Positions 28,847 to 38,060 of a stretch of 64,000 nt of DNA are shown here, piece after piece. The DNA comes from Nesterenkonia sandarakina (GTDB taxonomy: Bacteria; Actinomycetota; Actinomycetes; Actinomycetales; Micrococcaceae). Made by a program: the position numbers and the translations under genes. Positions within the stretch are counted from its first letter, which is position 1, and the number at the start of each line of letters is the position of its first letter. The DNA lies in the NCBI RefSeq assembly GCF_013410215.1, contig NZ_JACCFQ010000001.1:2480001-2544000 (forward strand), written 5' to 3'. The notes beneath the pieces are model-generated. The model was not told where the DNA came from, did not search any database, and saw only the letters and a program-made list of their open reading frames with translations.

Positions 28847-29881
28847 TCAACCCGACAGACTATCAGGATGCCGGTCCGGCGGGGTCAGCCCCAGGTGCCG
28901 CCAGGCCTGGTCAGTGGCGACGCGCCCACGCGGTGTCCTGGCCAGCAGCCCCTCTCGCACCAGGTAGGGCTCGGCCACGGTCTCCACGGTCTCGGTCTCT
29001 TCTCCGACCAGGACGGCCAGGGTGGAAAGGCCCACCGGTCCGCCCTTGAACCTCAGGCACAGCGCCTCCAGCACGGACCGGTCCAGACGGTCCAGGCCAC
29101 GCTCGTCGACCTCGTACATCTCCAGGGCTTCGGCCGCCGTCGCCCGGTCCACCTGGTCCACGCGGTGCACCAGCGCCCAGTCACGCACCCGGCGCAGCAG
29201 TCGGTTCGCGATCCGCGGAGTGCCTCGGGAGCGCCCGGCGATCTCGGCGAATCCTTCCGAGGCGACATTCATCTCCAACATCGCCGAGGAACGGCGCAGC
29301 ACCAGCTCGAGCTCCTCGGTGCTGTAGAACTCGAGCTGTCCGGTGAAGCCGAACCGGTCCCGCAGCGGCCCCGGCAGCAGGCCTGCCCGCGTGGTGGCTC
29401 CCACCAGGGTGAAGGGCGGCAGCTCAAGCGGGATCGACGTGGCGCCGGCGCCCTTGCCGACGATCACATCCACCCGGAAGTCCTCCATCGCCATGTAGAG
29501 CAGCTCCTCCGCGGGCCGGGACATCCGGTGGATCTCATCGACGAAGAGCACCTCGCCCTCGGTCAGCGAGGACAGGATCGCGGCCAGGTCCCCGGCGTGC
29601 TGGATCGCGGGACCGGAGCTGATCCGCAACGGGGCGTTCATCTCCGCGGCGATGATCATCGCCAGGGTGGTCTTGCCCAGCCCGGGAGGCCCGGAGAGCA
29701 GCACGTGGTCCGAAGCGGTGCCGCGGATCCTGGAGGACTCGAGCACCAGTGAGAGCTGGCGGCGCACCGTCTGCTGTCCCACGAAGTCGCTCAGCGCCTT
29801 AGGGCGCAGCGCCGCCTCCATGGCACGCTCCTCGGTCATCGAGGAGGCGCCAAGGAGCTCCCGGGGGGCGTCGGCGCTCAC
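28847..29881 (-). CDS. ruvB: Holliday junction branch migration ATPase RuvB
   Basis: A 344-residue AAA+ motor for branch migration. It shows [18 protein letters not shown], Walker [13 protein letters not shown], Walker [11 protein letters not shown], sensor 1 [11 protein letters not shown], and the C-terminal winged helix ([15 protein letters not shown]). The GTG start overlaps the ruvA stop by 4 nt (GTGA). Confidence 0.97.
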   Translation of the reverse strand: MSADAPRELLGASSMTEERAMEAALRPKALSDFVGQQTVRRQLSLVLESSRIRGTASDHVLLSGPPGLGKTTLAMIIAAEMNAPLRISSGPAIQHAGDLAAILSSLTEGEVLFVDEIHRMSRPAEELLYMAMEDFRVDVIVGKGAGATSIPLELPPFTLVGATTRAGLLPGPLRDRFGFTGQLEFYSTEELELVLRRSSAMLEMNVASEGFAEIAGRSRGTPRIANRLLRRVRDWALVHRVDQVDRATAAEALEMYEVDERGLDRLDRSVLEALCLRFKGGPVGLSTLAVLVGEETETVETVAEPYLVREGLLARTPRGRVATDQAWRHLGLTPPDRHPDSLSG

Positions 29882-30486
29882 CTGGCGCCCCCGAGGCTGC
29901 GCAGCGCCTGCCGCAGGACGGTGGAGACGTCGGCCTGGGCCAGATCGGGTTCTGCGCTGAGCAGCCGGTCCACGGCGAGGCGGGCGTCCTTCTCGATCCA
30001 GCCCAGGGAGATCAGCGCCTCACGCACCTGCACGGCCACCTCCGGTTCGGCGGGGACGACGGCGGCGGGCGCGGCCGGCTGGTCGATGACCAGTTTCCCG
30101 GCGAGTTCGAGCAGGATCCGCTGGGCGGTCTTCTTCCCGATGCCGGGGACCTTGGTGAAGGCCGCGGTGTCGGATTCCGCGATGGCCTGGTGGACCTCGT
30201 GCGGGGTGTGCACCGCCAATACCGCCAGCGCCATCCGCGGGCCGATGCCGGAGATCGAGACCAGGGTGGTGAAGATGACCCGCTCGGAGAGCTCGGAGAA
30301 GCCGAAGAGCAGCGGCGCGTCGTCCTGGCGGGGGACGAAGCTGGTATGCAGCCGGGTCTCGGTCCCGCGCTGCAGCTCCCCCAGGGTCTTCGGAGTGGCG
30401 GAGACGTGCAGGCCGAAGCCGGAGACCTCGACCACCGCGTGATCGGTGCCGACATGGAGCACGTCGCCACGGATGGAAGAGATCAT
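29878..30486 (-). CDS. ruvA: Holliday junction DNA helicase subunit RuvA
   Basis: A 202-residue junction-binding tetramer subunit. The OB domain begins [13 protein letters not shown]. The helix-hairpin-helix domain has [15 protein letters not shown] and [19 protein letters not shown], and domain III binds RuvB. The ATG has an excellent SD (gaggtgagaa). The gene is 81 nt after ruvC. Confidence 0.97.
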   Translation of the reverse strand: MISSIRGDVLHVGTDHAVVEVSGFGLHVSATPKTLGELQRGTETRLHTSFVPRQDDAPLLFGFSELSERVIFTTLVSISGIGPRMALAVLAVHTPHEVHQAIAESDTAAFTKVPGIGKKTAQRILLELAGKLVIDQPAAPAAVVPAEPEVAVQVREALISLGWIEKDARLAVDRLLSAEPDLAQADVSTVLRQALRSLGGAR

Positions 30487-30567
30487 TTCTCACCTCACCG
30501 TCGCCGCAGGCGACTGGTCACGGACCAGGGGTGACCCCGGTGCCATTAGAACATGTATTCGAACACT

Positions 30568-31380
30568 CTAGCGTGCCCGCTTCGCCGCTTCCATCCAGGC
30601 ACGCTGGGCGGGGGTCAGCGAGGCCCCAGACGGGGTCCCGCGAGGGGACCGCGGCTTCGAACCGGCCTGGTTCGCGCCCGCCGACCTCACGCTGGCCGAG
30701 GCGCTGGCCGAGGTCGAGCCGACTGGCGTGGAGCCGGCCGCCTGCTGGGCGCGCTGCAGCGCGGTCATGGCGCCCTGGTGGGTCTGTGTGGACCCGGACA
30801 TGTTGAACCGCGCACCGATTCCGGAGCGCCAGCCGTGGCAGATGGCCACCGCGTAGGCATCGGTGGCATCCACCGGGGTGGGCAGACCGGGAAGCTTCAG
30901 GATCCGCTGCACCATCCGGGCCACGGCCTGCTTATCGGCGTTGCCGTCATCGGTCACGGCGGCCTTGACCTCGGACGGGGTGTGCCAGGCCACCGGGATG
31001 CCGCGGGCGGCGGCCGCCGCGATGATCACCCCGGAGGCCTGCGCAGTGGCCACCACGGTGGGCGCGTTGTTCTGCGCGAAGACTCGCTCGATGGCCAGGA
31101 CGTCGGGGGCGAATCGATCCAGGAGCACCTCGGCGGCGCGCTGGATCGCCAGGATCCGCTCCGCGAGATCCTGGGCGGCCTTGGTGCCGGTGACCTCGAC
31201 ATGCAGCGACTCCCCGGTGCGATTCAGGTTCATCTCCACCACCGCGAAGCCGCAGCGGGTCAGCCCGGGATCCACCCCGAGGATCCGCTGCGCGGTCCGC
31301 GAGGTCCCTGCGGTCCCGGAGACGAATCCTGCCGGGCTGCTGCTGCCACGCCCCGGGTGGGGGCTGGACGCCATCGCCAT
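30568..31380 (-). CDS. ruvC: Crossover junction endodeoxyribonuclease RuvC, with C-terminal extension
   Basis: A 270-residue Holliday junction resolvase; most RuvC proteins are 160-190 residues. The catalytic acidic residues are in RILGVDPGLTRCG, DVLAIERVFAQNN and TDDGNADKQAV / DATDAYAVAICH. After residue about 190 a Ser/Ala/Gly-rich linker (SASASASVRSAG) leads to the usual actinobacterial C-terminal LTPAQRAWMEAAKRAR. About 25 residues precede the first conserved motif; the ATG at 31380 and one at 31374 are both possible, with only a weak SD. It is 16 nt downstream of yebC. Confidence 0.93.
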   Translation of the reverse strand: MAMASSPHPGRGSSSPAGFVSGTAGTSRTAQRILGVDPGLTRCGFAVVEMNLNRTGESLHVEVTGTKAAQDLAERILAIQRAAEVLLDRFAPDVLAIERVFAQNNAPTVVATAQASGVIIAAAAARGIPVAWHTPSEVKAAVTDDGNADKQAVARMVQRILKLPGLPTPVDATDAYAVAICHGWRSGIGARFNMSGSTQTHQGAMTALQRAQQAAGSTPVGSTSASASASVRSAGANQAGSKPRSPRGTPSGASLTPAQRAWMEAAKRAR

Positions 31381-31396
31381 GAGTGCCGGGCCTGCC

Positions 31397-32155
31397 TCAG
31401 TCCTCGGCCTCGAGCGCCGCCAGCGTCTCAGCACTGAGGTCGGCGTTGGTGTGCACATTCTGCACGTCGTCGAGGTCTTCCAGGGCGTCGTGGAGCTTGA
31501 AGAACTTCTTGGCGGCGTCGACGTCGAGGTCCACCGTGACGTCGGAGACGAACTCGACCTCATCGCTGTCCCAGCTGAGCCCGGCCTCCTCGAGGCCCTT
31601 GAGCACCGCGTGCAGGTCCTGCGGCTCGGCGCGCACCTCGAAGCTGGAGTCGTGCTCGATGACGTCCTCAACCCCGGCCTCAAGGACCGCGGCCAGGACG
31701 TCATCCTCGCTCAGCTCAGCCTTGGGCAGCTGCACCACGGCCTTGCGCTGGAACATGTACGCCACCGAGCCGGGGTCCGCGACGGTGCCGCCGGAGCGGG
31801 TGACCGCGATGCGCACCTCTGAGGCCGCCCGGTTGCGGTTATCCGTCAGGCACTCCACGAGCAGCGCCGAGCCCTGCGGGCCGCGCACCTCGTAGGTGAT
31901 CTCCTCGTACTCCACGCTGTCCCCGGAGAGGCCGGCGCCGCGCTTGATCGCGCGGTCGATGTTGTCGTTGGGGACCGAGTTCTTCTTCGCCTTGGAGACG
32001 GCGAGCTCAAGACCGGGGTTGCCGGCGAGGTCGGGGCCGCCGTTGCGCGCCGCCACCTCGATCTGCTTGATATAGCGCCCGTTGAGCTTGGCACGCTTGG
32101 CATCAACAGCAGCCTTGCGGTGCTTGGTGTTGGCCCATTTGGAATGGCCGGCCAT
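31397..32155 (-). CDS. yebC: YebC/PmpR family probable transcriptional regulator
   Basis: A 252-residue protein of the YebC/TACO1 family, starting with the diagnostic [20 protein letters not shown]. Further motifs are [13 protein letters not shown] and [14 protein letters not shown]. Members act as transcription regulators or in translation. The start is clear: gaggag lies six bases before the ATG. It heads the leftward run with ruvCAB, a very common actinobacterial arrangement. Confidence 0.96.
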   Translation of the reverse strand: MAGHSKWANTKHRKAAVDAKRAKLNGRYIKQIEVAARNGGPDLAGNPGLELAVSKAKKNSVPNDNIDRAIKRGAGLSGDSVEYEEITYEVRGPQGSALLVECLTDNRNRAASEVRIAVTRSGGTVADPGSVAYMFQRKAVVQLPKAELSEDDVLAAVLEAGVEDVIEHDSSFEVRAEPQDLHAVLKGLEEAGLSWDSDEVEFVSDVTVDLDVDAAKKFFKLHDALEDLDDVQNVHTNADLSAETLAALEAED

Positions 32156-32258
32156 GGTTCTCCTCGTGGATGACGTCAGGGTGTTGGCAGTCAACAGTTG
32201 CCTCAAGCAACCGTCGTATAGTCTTGCCACCAGCCTATCGGAGAGGACGTTGAGTCTC

Positions 32259-34469
32259 ATGGAGCACACCGAGCAACGCTCAGCCGCGCAGAACACGACG
32301 ACGGGCCCGCCGCCCTCGCAGAATCCGCTGCTGGAAGAGGGCACGCTGGACTACGGGCTCACCGACCTCTCCCTGATCCAGGACGAGCACTGGCTGCCCG
32401 CTCTCGAAGCCGGCATTCTCGCCCAGCGCGAGGTGGTGGCGGCCATCGCCGAGGATGACTCGCCCGCCACGGTGGCCACCGTGCTGCACCCGCTGGGACT
32501 CTCCCACCGGCTGCTCTCCCGGGTCGAGCGGGCGTTCTCCTGCATGTTCTCAGTACACGCCACGGATGAGCGGCAGCAGGTCCAGCAGGAGCTGGCCCAG
32601 CGGCTGGCCGGACATCGGGACTGGCTCACGCTGCATCCGGGGCTCTACCGCAGGCTCTCCGCTCTGGAATCTGCGCTGGGGCAGGGTGAGACCAGTGCCA
32701 GCCCGGAACAGCAGCGCATGCTGGCGAAGACCCTGGAGCAGTCCCGGGCGGCCGGGGCGGGGCTCGAGGAAGCCACCCAGGCGCAGCTGCGAGAGATCAA
32801 CCTCGAGCTCAGCGCCGCGGAGACTGCCTACGCACAGCTGCAGCGCCAGGAGGCTGCCGCACACGCCGTGCACTACGCCGAGGACGCGGAGCTCGCGGGA
32901 CTCAGCGAGCAGGAATTGGCCTCCGCCAGGGCCGCCGCCCGGGAGACAGGCCATGACAGCGGAGCTCTGCTGCACCTGAACCTGCCCGTGCAACAGGCGC
33001 CTCTGGAGAGGATGAGCGTTCGCGACTCACGGCGTCGGCTGCACGAGGCCTCGACCGCGCGCGGCACCCTCACCGATGATCAGGGTCGCACCACCAGCCA
33101 GATCGGCGCGCAGATCGCCCTGCTGCGGGCCCGACGCGCTCAGATGCTGGGTTTCGAGCATCACCTGGACAGCGTGCTCCCAGCACGCACGGCGGAGGAT
33201 CGAGCCAGCATCGAGGCGATGCTGCGCACCATCGCCGACGGCGCGCGGGCCCGGCTCGGCACCGAGCTGCAGACACTGCATGAGGCCGGGGTGGTTGATG
33301 GCGCAGAACCTGATGGTGCGGGGCATGATGGCGCGGCGCTGGATGGCGCGGCTCAAGAGACCCCGTCCGAGGACGCAGCCTCGCTTCAGCCCTGGGACAT
33401 CAGCTTCGGCATCGCGGCCGTGGCGAAACAGCGTTCCGCCGCCGATTCGACCCGTTCGAACCAGCAGGACCCTGCGACCCAGGAACAGTCCGTACCCCTG
33501 GAGGAGGCGCTGCGGCGCGTCTTCGAGGCCGCCTCCCGGCTCTACGGAATCACCGTGGTGGAACGTCAGGACCTGCCCGGCTTCGCTCCCGGGGCGCGCA
33601 GCTTCGAGGTCTTCGAGCGCTCTGCCGAGCAGCGGCCCGGTGCAGGTGTCGGACTGTTCCTGCTCGATCTCTTTGCCCGGCCGAGCAAGTCCGGCGGGGC
33701 GTGGATGAACTCCTTCTCGGTGGCCTCCACCCTCACCGGATCCTCTCCGGTGGTGATCAACGCGCTGAACATCACCGCACCGGCCCCTGGAGAAGAAGCA
33801 GCGCTGACGCCCTCGGCGATGCGCACGCTCTTCCACGAATTCGGCCATGCCCTGCATGGTCTGCTCGCCGAGGCCGAGTTCGAGGAGCTCTCCGGGACCG
33901 CGGTGCCGCGGGACAACGTCGAGTTCCCTTCCCAGGTCAATGAGATCTTCCAGGAGCTGTTCACCGGGGGTCTGGCCGAGGCAGGACAGACGCCCCCGGC
34001 GGAAGAACTCTGGGGGAAGGGACTCAGCACCTTCGAGCACATCGCCGCCGTGGTCCTGGATCTGGCCTGGCACACGCTCTCAGTGGAGGAGGCCGAGGCT
34101 GCGACGCAGGACCCCGAGGGGTTCTCCGCCCAGGCGCTGGCTGCATGGGGGCTGGATCATCCCCTGGTGCCGCCGCGGTATGGAACCGGATTCTTCAAGC
34201 ACATCTTCGCCGGATCCGGCTACGCCGCCGGCTACTACTCCTACCTGTGGGCCCAGGTGCTCGCCGCTGACGCCTCACAGTGGTACCGCGAACAGCTTGG
34301 TGCACGCCCCAGCGCCGAGGAGCGCGAGCAGGCGCTGGTCGCCGCGGGGTCCCAGGTGCGCCGCGAGCTGCTGGCCTGCGGGAACACCCGAGATCCGCTG
34401 GAGTCCTACCGGATCACCTTCGGCCGGGACCCCGCCATGGGCGCCCTGCTGCGCCAGCTGGGACTCTAG
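32259..34469 (+). CDS. M3 family metallopeptidase (oligopeptidase / peptidyl-dipeptidase type)
   Basis: A 736-residue zinc peptidase of the thimet/Dcp family that cleaves short peptides in the cytoplasm. The long helical N-terminal half is typical. The active-site motif is [15 protein letters not shown], with the third ligand Glu in [11 protein letters not shown] and a later [18 protein letters not shown]. An unusual Asp/Gly/Ala-rich insert ([18 protein letters not shown]) sits before the catalytic half. The ATG at 32259 is preceded by gagagg. It is divergent from yebC (103-nt gap) and ends before a strong terminator. Whether it is Dcp or OpdA type is open. Confidence 0.9.
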   Translation: MEHTEQRSAAQNTTTGPPPSQNPLLEEGTLDYGLTDLSLIQDEHWLPALEAGILAQREVVAAIAEDDSPATVATVLHPLGLSHRLLSRVERAFSCMFSVHATDERQQVQQELAQRLAGHRDWLTLHPGLYRRLSALESALGQGETSASPEQQRMLAKTLEQSRAAGAGLEEATQAQLREINLELSAAETAYAQLQRQEAAAHAVHYAEDAELAGLSEQELASARAAARETGHDSGALLHLNLPVQQAPLERMSVRDSRRRLHEASTARGTLTDDQGRTTSQIGAQIALLRARRAQMLGFEHHLDSVLPARTAEDRASIEAMLRTIADGARARLGTELQTLHEAGVVDGAEPDGAGHDGAALDGAAQETPSEDAASLQPWDISFGIAAVAKQRSAADSTRSNQQDPATQEQSVPLEEALRRVFEAASRLYGITVVERQDLPGFAPGARSFEVFERSAEQRPGAGVGLFLLDLFARPSKSGGAWMNSFSVASTLTGSSPVVINALNITAPAPGEEAALTPSAMRTLFHEFGHALHGLLAEAEFEELSGTAVPRDNVEFPSQVNEIFQELFTGGLAEAGQTPPAEELWGKGLSTFEHIAAVVLDLAWHTLSVEEAEAATQDPEGFSAQALAAWGLDHPLVPPRYGTGFFKHIFAGSGYAAGYYSYLWAQVLAADASQWYREQLGARPSAEEREQALVAAGSQVRRELLACGNTRDPLESYRITFGRDPAMGALLRQLGL

Positions 34470-34485
34470 GACGGATGGATGAGCC

Positions 34486-34518
34486 GCACGCCCGGGGAAT
34501 CAGATTCCCCGGGCGTGC
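34486..34518. terminator. Bidirectional terminator between the M3 peptidase and idnD
   Basis: A perfect 15-bp stem (34486-34500 with 34504-34518) on a 3-nt loop, 17 nt after the peptidase stop and between convergent genes. Confidence 0.88.
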
Positions 34519-34598
34519 CGCCGCTGCGTCTGCGGGGTGCCAGTGTCCCCACTGGGCACCCTCGAGTGCAGCCTTCAGCACACCCCGCTGGGCGGCCT

Positions 34599-35678
34599 TC
34601 AGGGCTGGGGCGTGCCGGTCACCCCGACGATGACCTTCCCCGAGAGTCTGGGATCCGCCGCGGTGGCGAACAGAGGGCCCGGATCCTTGGGGTCCAGCTC
34701 ATGGGTGATGACGTCTTCGATCGCCGAGTGCGACTCGAGGAGCCTGATGGCGTCGTCGATCTCGTGGACGAATCGGAAGGCCCCGACGATGCGTATCTCC
34801 CCGGAGATCACGCGTGAGAGCCCGATCGGACTCGACGTCGGCGAGACCATCCCCACCTGGACGTGGACGCCGCCTGACCGCAGAGCGCGCGAGGTCGACG
34901 AAGCGATGGCCGCATCCACTCCCGAACACTCGAAGACCAGGTCATAGGAGCGCTCCGGGACACTGTCCTTGGACACATCCAGGCACACGGTGGCCCCCTG
35001 GCGCTCAGCGCGTTCCAGAGCCTGGGGAACCACATCTGTTGCGGTGATATGGGCTGCTCCGGCAGCCTTCAGCGCCGCCACGGTCAGCAGGCCGATGGGA
35101 CCCACCCCGGAGACCAGAATCCGTGCGGTCTCCGGATGAGCACCGACCGAGCGGGCCTGTTCAACGGCGTGGAGCGCCACCGCGAGTGGTTCCGCGAGGA
35201 CCGCGCGACGGATCGGCAGCTGTTCCGGCAGAACCCGCAGCATGGTGCGATCGACCACGATGAACTCAGCCAGGGCTCCCTGGGTGTGCGGCCAGGTGGA
35301 CGCGCTGCCCAGGTAGGACCCGCCGGGCCAGAGGTTCGGGGCGTGCTCCAGGCCGGGCTGGGGCGTGCCCCATCGCGCTGGATGCACGGTCACCGGAGTG
35401 CCCGCACGCAGCTCACCTGTTGGATCCTCAGCCACCGTGGCTGAGAGCTCATGGCCCGGGATCAGAGGTTCACGGACCTGGAAGTCGCCGTTGGCGCCAT
35501 CCCGGTAGTAGTGCAGGTCCGAGCCGCAGATCCCGACGTAGGCCACCCGCAGCAGCACCTGGTGCTCTTCCGGGACCGGCATGGGCACTGACTCCCAGTG
35601 GCAGCTCTGCGCGCCATGGATCACCAGCGCGTGATTCGTCTCCAGCGGTGCTGCCGTGGGGGTGTTCTCTGTAGCCAT
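34599..35678 (-). CDS. idnD: Zinc-type alcohol dehydrogenase, probable L-idonate 5-dehydrogenase
   Basis: A 359-residue medium-chain dehydrogenase. The segment GICGSDLHYYRDGANGDF and the overall pattern resemble E. coli IdnD, which oxidises L-idonate to 5-keto-D-gluconate. Catalytic zinc ligands are visible (Cys in GICGSD, His-Glu in PGHELSA, Glu in AEPLAVAL), as is the Rossmann motif GVGPIGLLTVAALKAAG. The loop that normally carries four structural-zinc cysteines (around residues 98-130, HPARWGTPQPGLEHA) has none. It is last in a leftward operon after idnO (3-nt gap) and the permease. The specificity assignment depends on this context; a general polyol dehydrogenase is the alternative. Confidence 0.8.
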   Translation of the reverse strand: MATENTPTAAPLETNHALVIHGAQSCHWESVPMPVPEEHQVLLRVAYVGICGSDLHYYRDGANGDFQVREPLIPGHELSATVAEDPTGELRAGTPVTVHPARWGTPQPGLEHAPNLWPGGSYLGSASTWPHTQGALAEFIVVDRTMLRVLPEQLPIRRAVLAEPLAVALHAVEQARSVGAHPETARILVSGVGPIGLLTVAALKAAGAAHITATDVVPQALERAERQGATVCLDVSKDSVPERSYDLVFECSGVDAAIASSTSRALRSGGVHVQVGMVSPTSSPIGLSRVISGEIRIVGAFRFVHEIDDAIRLLESHSAIEDVITHELDPKDPGPLFATAADPRLSGKVIVGVTGTPQP

Positions 35679-35681
35679 GCG

Positions 35682-36476
35682 TCACACCACCGAGGTCATG
35701 CCGCCGTCGACGAACAGGTTCTGTCCGGAGACGAAGCTGGACGCCGCGGAGCTGAAGAAGAGCAGCGCACCGGAGAGCTCGTCGAGCGAGCCCCAGCGTC
35801 CTGCCGGGGTTCGCTTGCAGACCCACTGGTTGAAATCTTCATCCGCCACCAGGGCTCGATTCATGTCGGTGGCGAAGTAGCCGGGTGAGATGGTGTTCAC
35901 CTGGATCCCGTGCCGGGCCAGATCCGCGGCCATCCCCTTGGACAGCTGAACGACAGCGCCCTTGGTGGCGGAGTACGGAGCGATCGTCTCGCGGGCCAGC
36001 ATGGACTGCACCGACCCGATGTTGATGATCTTGCCGGAGCCGCGCTGGATCATGCTCGGTACCAGTGCGCGAGAGACGTAGAAGACGCTGCTGAGATTGG
36101 AGCCGACGACGTCGTCCCAGTCCCGGGTCTCGAAATCCTGGAAGGAGGCCCGGCGCTGGAGGCCCGCGTTGTTGACCAGGATGTCGGGAGTCCCGCGTTC
36201 TTCGACCAGCCGGTCCAGCTCGCTGCGGACCTGAACGGCGTCCGTCACGTCGAAGGTGACGCTGTGAACCGGATGACCCGAGATGCCCTCGACCTCTTGA
36301 CGTGCTTCTTCCAGCGCGGCGGTGTCGCGACCATGCAAGGTGACCTCAGCCCCAGCTCTGGCCAGGGCCAGAGCCAGTTGCCGGCCCAGGCCTCGCGAGG
36401 AGCCGGTGATCAGCGCATGCTGACCCGTGATGTCGAAAAGGTTCGGTGCGCTGCTCTCGGTGTTGCTGCGTGTCAC
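35682..36476 (-). CDS. idnO: Short-chain dehydrogenase, probable gluconate 5-dehydrogenase
   Basis: A 264-residue SDR. It has the cofactor motif ITGSSRGLGRQLALALA, the structural NNAGLQ, the catalytic Ser in NIGSVQS, and YSATKGAVVQLSKG with the Tyr-x3-Lys pair. The opening LFDITGQHALITGSSRGLG is the form seen in gluconate 5-dehydrogenases, which interconvert 5-ketogluconate and gluconate. The Arg after GSSRG fits NADP(H) use. The GTG start has aaaggaa seven bases upstream. It sits between idnD and the GntP-type permease with very short gaps. Confidence 0.82.
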   Translation of the reverse strand: MTRSNTESSAPNLFDITGQHALITGSSRGLGRQLALALARAGAEVTLHGRDTAALEEARQEVEGISGHPVHSVTFDVTDAVQVRSELDRLVEERGTPDILVNNAGLQRRASFQDFETRDWDDVVGSNLSSVFYVSRALVPSMIQRGSGKIINIGSVQSMLARETIAPYSATKGAVVQLSKGMAADLARHGIQVNTISPGYFATDMNRALVADEDFNQWVCKRTPAGRWGSLDELSGALLFFSSAASSFVSGQNLFVDGGMTSVV

Positions 36477-36489
36477 GGTGCGGTTCCTT

Positions 36490-37878
36490 TCAGAGCAGCG
36501 AGGCGGCCAGGTAGACGACGACGACCAGGAGGAACCCGAGCACGGACTGCAGCGCCTGCTGCACGGTCCAGGTCTTCAGCGTCTCCTTCACGTCCATCCC
36601 CATGAGTCGGCCGACGAGCCAGAAGCCTGAGTCATTGACGTGTCCGGCGAACACCGAGCCGGCGGCGGTCGCCAGGACGATGGCTGCGACCTGGATCGAG
36701 TTGAAGTCTCCCGCGAGCACAGCCGGGGCGGCCAGACCTGCAGCGGTGACCAGCGCGACCGTCGCCGAACCCTGAGCCAGGCGGATCGCGACCGCGATGA
36801 GGTACGCGGCAGCGATCACCGGCAGTCCGAGGTCGCTGAGCGAATCCGCCAGCGCATCGCCGATCCCTGAGGCGCGCAGCACTCCGCCGAACATTCCGCC
36901 GGCGCCGGTGATCAGGATGACCGAGCAGACCGGGCCGAGGGCCGAGTCCAGGAGCTTCTCCAAGGCTGTGCCGGATTCCCCGCGGCGGTATCCGAGCACG
37001 ATGGTCGCGACGATCACGGTGATCAACAGCGCCATCATGGTGGTGCCGAGGAAGGACAGCGCCTGCACCCAGGTGCTCTCGCCGTCGAAGACTCCCACCG
37101 AGGTCAGGCTGTTGAGGCCGGTGTTGAAAAGGATCAGCGTCATGGGCAGCAGCAGCAGGAAGACGATGGTGCTGACTCGGGGAGGATTCGTCGGCTGATC
37201 GTCGTCGATCTCACCGAAGATCGTGGGAACCGGAACCATCAGGCGCTTCCCGACGAAGAGACCCCACAGGTAACCCGCGACGTACCAGAGGGGGTAGGCG
37301 ATGATGAGTCCGACCAGGAGCACGATGCCGAGGTTGGCCTCGTAGAGTTCAGAGGCTGCCACTGGTCCCGGGTGCGGCGGCAGGAAGACATGCATGACCG
37401 AGAACGCGGCGGCGGTGGGCAGACCGAAGAGCAGGACGCTCTTGCCGGTGACTCGCCGGGCCACGGCGAAGACGATCGGGAGCATCATCACCAGGCCGGC
37501 GTCGAAGAACATCGGGAAGCCGAGGATCAGCGAGGCGATGCCGAGGGCGAATGGAGCTCGGCGTTCACCGAAGCGGGAGATCAGTGCCTCAGCGAGGGCC
37601 TTGGCACCGCCCGAGTGCTCCACGAGGCGTCCCAGCATGGCGCCGAGGGCCACCAGGATCGCGACACTGGCGAGCGTGGCTCCAAACCCATCGGTCAAGG
37701 TTTCAGAGAGGACCGAGAGTGGAACGCCCGCAACGACGGCGGTGAGGGTCGAGACCACGATCAAGGTGATGAACGCGTGGACCTTGAATCGAATGATGAG
37801 CAGCAGGATCAGCGCGATCGCGCCGACAGCAATGGACAACAAGGGGCCTGTGCCCAGTGTCTGAGTCCAATCTTCCAT
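36490..37878 (-). CDS. GntP family gluconate/L-idonate permease
   Basis: A 462-residue membrane carrier with about 12-14 hydrophobic segments. Family features are ILVALGAMLGRLVEHSGG, FPMFFDAGLVMMLPIVFA, FLPPHPGPVAASELY and the C-terminal GHVNDSGFWLVGRLMG. GntP proteins import gluconate, idonate or related sugar acids by proton symport. The frame opens further upstream, but the ATG at 37878 has a cggaga SD and starts just before the first TM helix. It is first in the permease-idnO-idnD operon, behind a candidate operator at 37992-38030. Confidence 0.9.
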   Translation of the reverse strand: MEDWTQTLGTGPLLSIAVGAIALILLLIIRFKVHAFITLIVVSTLTAVVAGVPLSVLSETLTDGFGATLASVAILVALGAMLGRLVEHSGGAKALAEALISRFGERRAPFALGIASLILGFPMFFDAGLVMMLPIVFAVARRVTGKSVLLFGLPTAAAFSVMHVFLPPHPGPVAASELYEANLGIVLLVGLIIAYPLWYVAGYLWGLFVGKRLMVPVPTIFGEIDDDQPTNPPRVSTIVFLLLLPMTLILFNTGLNSLTSVGVFDGESTWVQALSFLGTTMMALLITVIVATIVLGYRRGESGTALEKLLDSALGPVCSVILITGAGGMFGGVLRASGIGDALADSLSDLGLPVIAAAYLIAVAIRLAQGSATVALVTAAGLAAPAVLAGDFNSIQVAAIVLATAAGSVFAGHVNDSGFWLVGRLMGMDVKETLKTWTVQQALQSVLGFLLVVVVYLAASLL

Positions 37879-37991
37879 GGGTGTCTCCGTTGCAAAGTCT
37901 GAGTGGGAGTGCGCGGTCGATGGCGTCAACGTCGAAGCTTCATCGCGACCGCACAGAGTCACAGGGATGTGTTTCCAGTCACATGGTGGCA

Positions 37992-38030
37992 GACAGGTAG
38001 TACTTTTGGCAAGAAAAGGTAGTACCTGTC
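37992..38030 (-). promoter_or_regulatory. Candidate operator upstream of the idonate/gluconate operon
   Basis: Arms gacaggtagtac (37992-38003) and gtagtacctgtc (38019-38030) form an inverted repeat with one mismatch and a 15-nt spacer. Each contains ggtagtac, and the right one contains ggtagtacc (38018-38026), which fits the GGT-N3-ACC core of FadR-type GntR operators. It lies 114-152 nt upstream of the permease start. No regulator gene adjoins the operon; the GntR gene at 46565-47263 is one candidate. Confidence 0.55.
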
Positions 38031-38060
38031 GCGGGCCTGGGTGCCCGTGGGGTCGGTCCC

